Of a stretch of 8,196 bases of DNA, positions 6,521-8,196 are shown in pieces. The notes beneath the pieces were generated by a model that saw only the letters and a program-made list of their open reading frames with translations, was not told the DNA's origin and did not search any database. The stretch comes from Gemmatimonadaceae bacterium. GTDB lineage: Bacteria > Gemmatimonadota > Gemmatimonadetes > Gemmatimonadales > Gemmatimonadaceae. Position numbers and translations under genes: made by a program. The DNA lies in assembly GCA_019689955.1 (NCBI GenBank), contig JADGGM010000105.1, positions 1-8,196 of the forward strand, written 5' to 3'. The first letter of the stretch is position 1, and each line of letters begins with the position of its first letter.

Positions 6521-6549
6521 CGCGCGGGCCGGGGAGCCCGGCCTGCGCG
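6521..6549. terminator. GC-rich hairpin between convergent genes, possible bidirectional terminator
   Basis: The arms 6521-6533 and 6537-6549 form a 13-bp stem with one G-U pair in plus-strand RNA and a GAG loop. It begins seven bases past the CPBP stop and ends 30 bases short of the opposing gene's stop. No T run follows on either side. Position in a convergent spacer supports a terminator; the minus-strand RNA has a C-A mismatch in place of the G-U pair. Confidence 0.6.
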
Positions 6550-6578
6550 CGATCGTTCGTCGCCGCTCGAGGACCGCG

Positions 6579-7655
6579 TCAGCGCCCGTCCTCCGCGCGC
6601 TCCACCACCACACGGCAGCCGGTCGCGGCGGACTCGTACGCGCCCTCGAGCACGGCGGCTACGTCGGCGATGTCGCGCAGGTGCGGCTCCTGGATGCCGC
6701 GGTCCATGGCGTCCGCGAACGCGGCGAACAGCGCGGAGAACCACGCCGAGTACGAGCGCTTGTCCAGCGCCGCGCGGTAGTCGAACGACGTCTCGGTCCC
6801 GTCGCGCTCCAGCCGCAGCGTCCCGCCGATCCATTCGATCGTGCCGCAATCCCCGATGAAGCGCACGCGGTTCTCGCGGTGGCGCGCCCCCCACGTCAGG
6901 AACATCGCGCCGAGCCGCCCCGGGTACTCGAAGAGGAGCTGCGCGCTGTCCTCGACGTCGTAGTCGGCGTGGCGGAGCTGCCCCGTCCACGCGCGCACCG
7001 CCTCGGGGACGCCGGCCGCGTCGAGCATCTGGTAGATGAGGTGCGTCCCGTGGTCGAGGAGCACCCCCCCGCGGCTGTGCGCCGCGAGCCCGCGCCACGG
7101 CGTGGCCGCGGCGCTCGTCCCGCGGTCGGCCATCAACCGGTAGACGTGCAGCTCGGCGAGGTGCCACCGCCCGATCGCCCCCTCGTCGAGCCACGCGCGG
7201 ACGCGGCGCCACGCCGGGTTGTAGCGATACTGATGGCACGGCATCACGATCCGCCCCGCCGCGCGCGCCGCATCCGCGATGCGCGCCGCCTCGGCGCGGG
7301 TCACGGCGACGGGCTTCTCGCACAGCACGTGGTAGCCGTGTTCCAGCGCCCACAGCGTCAGCTCCAGGTGCGACGCGGTGGGCGTGCAGATGTCCACGAA
7401 GTCGATCGGCCCGGCGCGCAGGAGCGCCGCGCGGTCGGCGAAGTGCGGGACGCCGTCCACCGGCGTCACCCCCGCGCCCGCGTCCACCGTGGCGACGATG
7501 CGCAGCCGCTCGCGCACCGCGGGATCGTCGAGGAAGCCGGGGAGGTGCCCCTGGCGCGCGATCCCGCCCAGGCCGATCACCGCGCCGCGGTACGTGCGCG
7601 GGGCGCGCGCCGTGTGCGGGGCGTAGCTCGGGATCGAACCGGCGATCGACGTCAT
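6579..7655 (-). CDS. Gfo/Idh/MocA family NAD(P)-dependent oxidoreductase
   Basis: This 358-residue protein has an N-terminal Rossmann fold beginning TYRGAVIGLGGIARQGHLPG (21-40), with the dinucleotide-binding glycine loop. The hallmark EKP motif is LCEKPVAVT, with the catalytic-site lysine K114. The C-terminal substrate domain has GGVLLDHGTHLIY, where D201 and H205 match the conserved Asp/His pair. Family members oxidise or reduce hydroxyl/keto groups of sugars, inositols and related compounds; the substrate is not evident. About 20 polar residues precede the Rossmann strand, slightly more than usual. The ATG overlaps the stop of the upstream aminotransferase gene by four bases (ATGA), and only a weak GGGTGG ribosome-site resemblance precedes it. 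It is therefore probably translated by coupling and works with that enzyme. Confidence 0.9.
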   Translation of the reverse strand: MTSIAGSIPSYAPHTARAPRTYRGAVIGLGGIARQGHLPGFLDDPAVRERLRIVATVDAGAGVTPVDGVPHFADRAALLRAGPIDFVDICTPTASHLELTLWALEHGYHVLCEKPVAVTRAEAARIADAARAAGRIVMPCHQYRYNPAWRRVRAWLDEGAIGRWHLAELHVYRLMADRGTSAAATPWRGLAAHSRGGVLLDHGTHLIYQMLDAAGVPEAVRAWTGQLRHADYDVEDSAQLLFEYPGRLGAMFLTWGARHRENRVRFIGDCGTIEWIGGTLRLERDGTETSFDYRAALDKRSYSAWFSALFAAFADAMDRGIQEPHLRDIADVAAVLEGAYESAATGCRVVVERAEDGR

Positions 7656-8196
7656 GGGCGCGCCACCCGGTCCGAGGCCTCGAGCAACACGTCCTTCATG
7701 ATCGCCAGCGCTTCCATCGCCTGCTCCTCGGTGATCACCAGGGGAGGATTGATCCGCACCTCGGGGTTGTAGATCATCGCCAGCACGCCGCGCGCGAGGA
7801 GCGTGTCGAACACCCACCGCGTGAGCTTCTTGTCGAGCAGCGTCCGCGTCCCGGGGACGACGAGGTCCATCCCGATCATGAGCCCGCGCCCGCGCACGTC
7901 GCTCACGATCGGCACTTCTTCCTCCCACCGCTGCATCTCGGCGAGCATCACCGCGCCGAGCGCGCGGCTGTGCTCCACCAGCCCCTCCTCGAGGATCGTC
8001 TCCAGCGTCACGCGCGCCGCGGCACCGGCCAGCGGATTGCCGCCGTAGCTCGACGAGCTCCCGCTCGGGTTCGCCCACGGCTTCGCGTGCGCTACCGGCT
8101 CACGGATGAGGAGCCCGCTCATCGGGAACCCCCCGCCGAACCCCTTCCCGATGGTCATGATGTCCGGCACGATCCCCTCGTGCTCCACCCCCCACA
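7652..8196 (-). CDS. Class III PLP-dependent aminotransferase, C-terminal part (cut by window edge)
   Basis: About 180 C-terminal residues are visible; the gene runs past the right edge. The fragment begins WGVEHEGIVPDIMTIGKGFGGGFP, where the lysine of the TIGKG stretch (codon 8146-8144) is the expected PLP Schiff-base lysine. SSSYGGNPLAGAA then matches the conserved phosphate-contacting region of the partner subunit. VRGRGLMIGMDLV and EVRINPPLVIT match the C-terminal small domain, the arginine being the usual carboxylate contact. The GTG at 8188 is internal, since the family pattern continues upstream of it. Class III members act on omega-amino groups (4-aminobutyrate, ornithine, diamines) or amino-ketones. 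The coupled oxidoreductase suggests an alcohol/ketone/amine conversion, but the substrate cannot be read from this fragment. Confidence 0.9.
   Translation of the reverse strand, partial: WGVEHEGIVPDIMTIGKGFGGGFPMSGLLIREPVAHAKPWANPSGSSSSYGGNPLAGAAARVTLETILEEGLVEHSRALGAVMLAEMQRWEEEVPIVSDVRGRGLMIGMDLVVPGTRTLLDKKLTRWVFDTLLARGVLAMIYNPEVRINPPLVITEEQAMEALAIMKDVLLEASDRVARP

Noticed and set aside
6681..7772. Long plus-strand frame opposite the oxidoreductase gene
   Set aside because: Arg/Ala/Val/His-rich without motifs; the opposite strand carries full Gfo/Idh/MocA signatures.

Overview
This is a GC-rich bacterial window in which nearly every base is coding. Codon third positions are strongly G/C, and long spurious antisense frames mirror the real genes, as is usual at such base composition. 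The lineage cannot be fixed from the sequence. A high-GC soil-type bacterium fits; Gemmatimonadota is only a guess. There are no rRNA, tRNA, CRISPR or insertion-sequence signatures, and no gene-free stretch exceeds 300 bases.

Left block, plus strand, about 2-3377: four tightly packed genes that look like one transcription unit. (1) A phosphoribosyltransferase-like domain fused to a kinase-fold-like domain, probably cut by the left window edge. (2) A GmhB-like, zinc-motif HAD phosphatase, overlapping gene 1 by 11 bases. (3) A glycoside-hydrolase-like protein joined to gene 2 by ATGA, whose barrel halves appear in swapped order. (4) A histidine-phosphatase-superfamily enzyme after a 22-base gap. 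A phosphoribosyl/kinase-like protein, two phosphatases and a glycosidase-like protein suggest processing of a phosphorylated sugar or glycoside. The actual substrate cannot be read from the sequence. This is the least familiar part of the window.

Middle, plus strand, about 3378-6514: a 74-residue two-helix membrane protein of unknown role; a strong hairpin terminator (3772-3799); a PoxB-like thiamine-diphosphate flavoenzyme (pyruvate oxidase / pyruvate:quinone oxidoreductase type); then a 118-base spacer with a 10-bp palindrome and a perfect 13-bp hairpin; then a CPBP (CAAX-like) intramembrane protease.

Right, minus strand, about 6579-8196: a class III PLP aminotransferase, cut by the right window edge, translationally coupled through ATGA to a Gfo/Idh/MocA NAD(P)-dependent oxidoreductase. 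Together they could interconvert an alcohol, ketone and amine on a sugar- or cyclitol-like substrate. This pair converges on the protease gene across a 64-base spacer holding another GC-rich hairpin.
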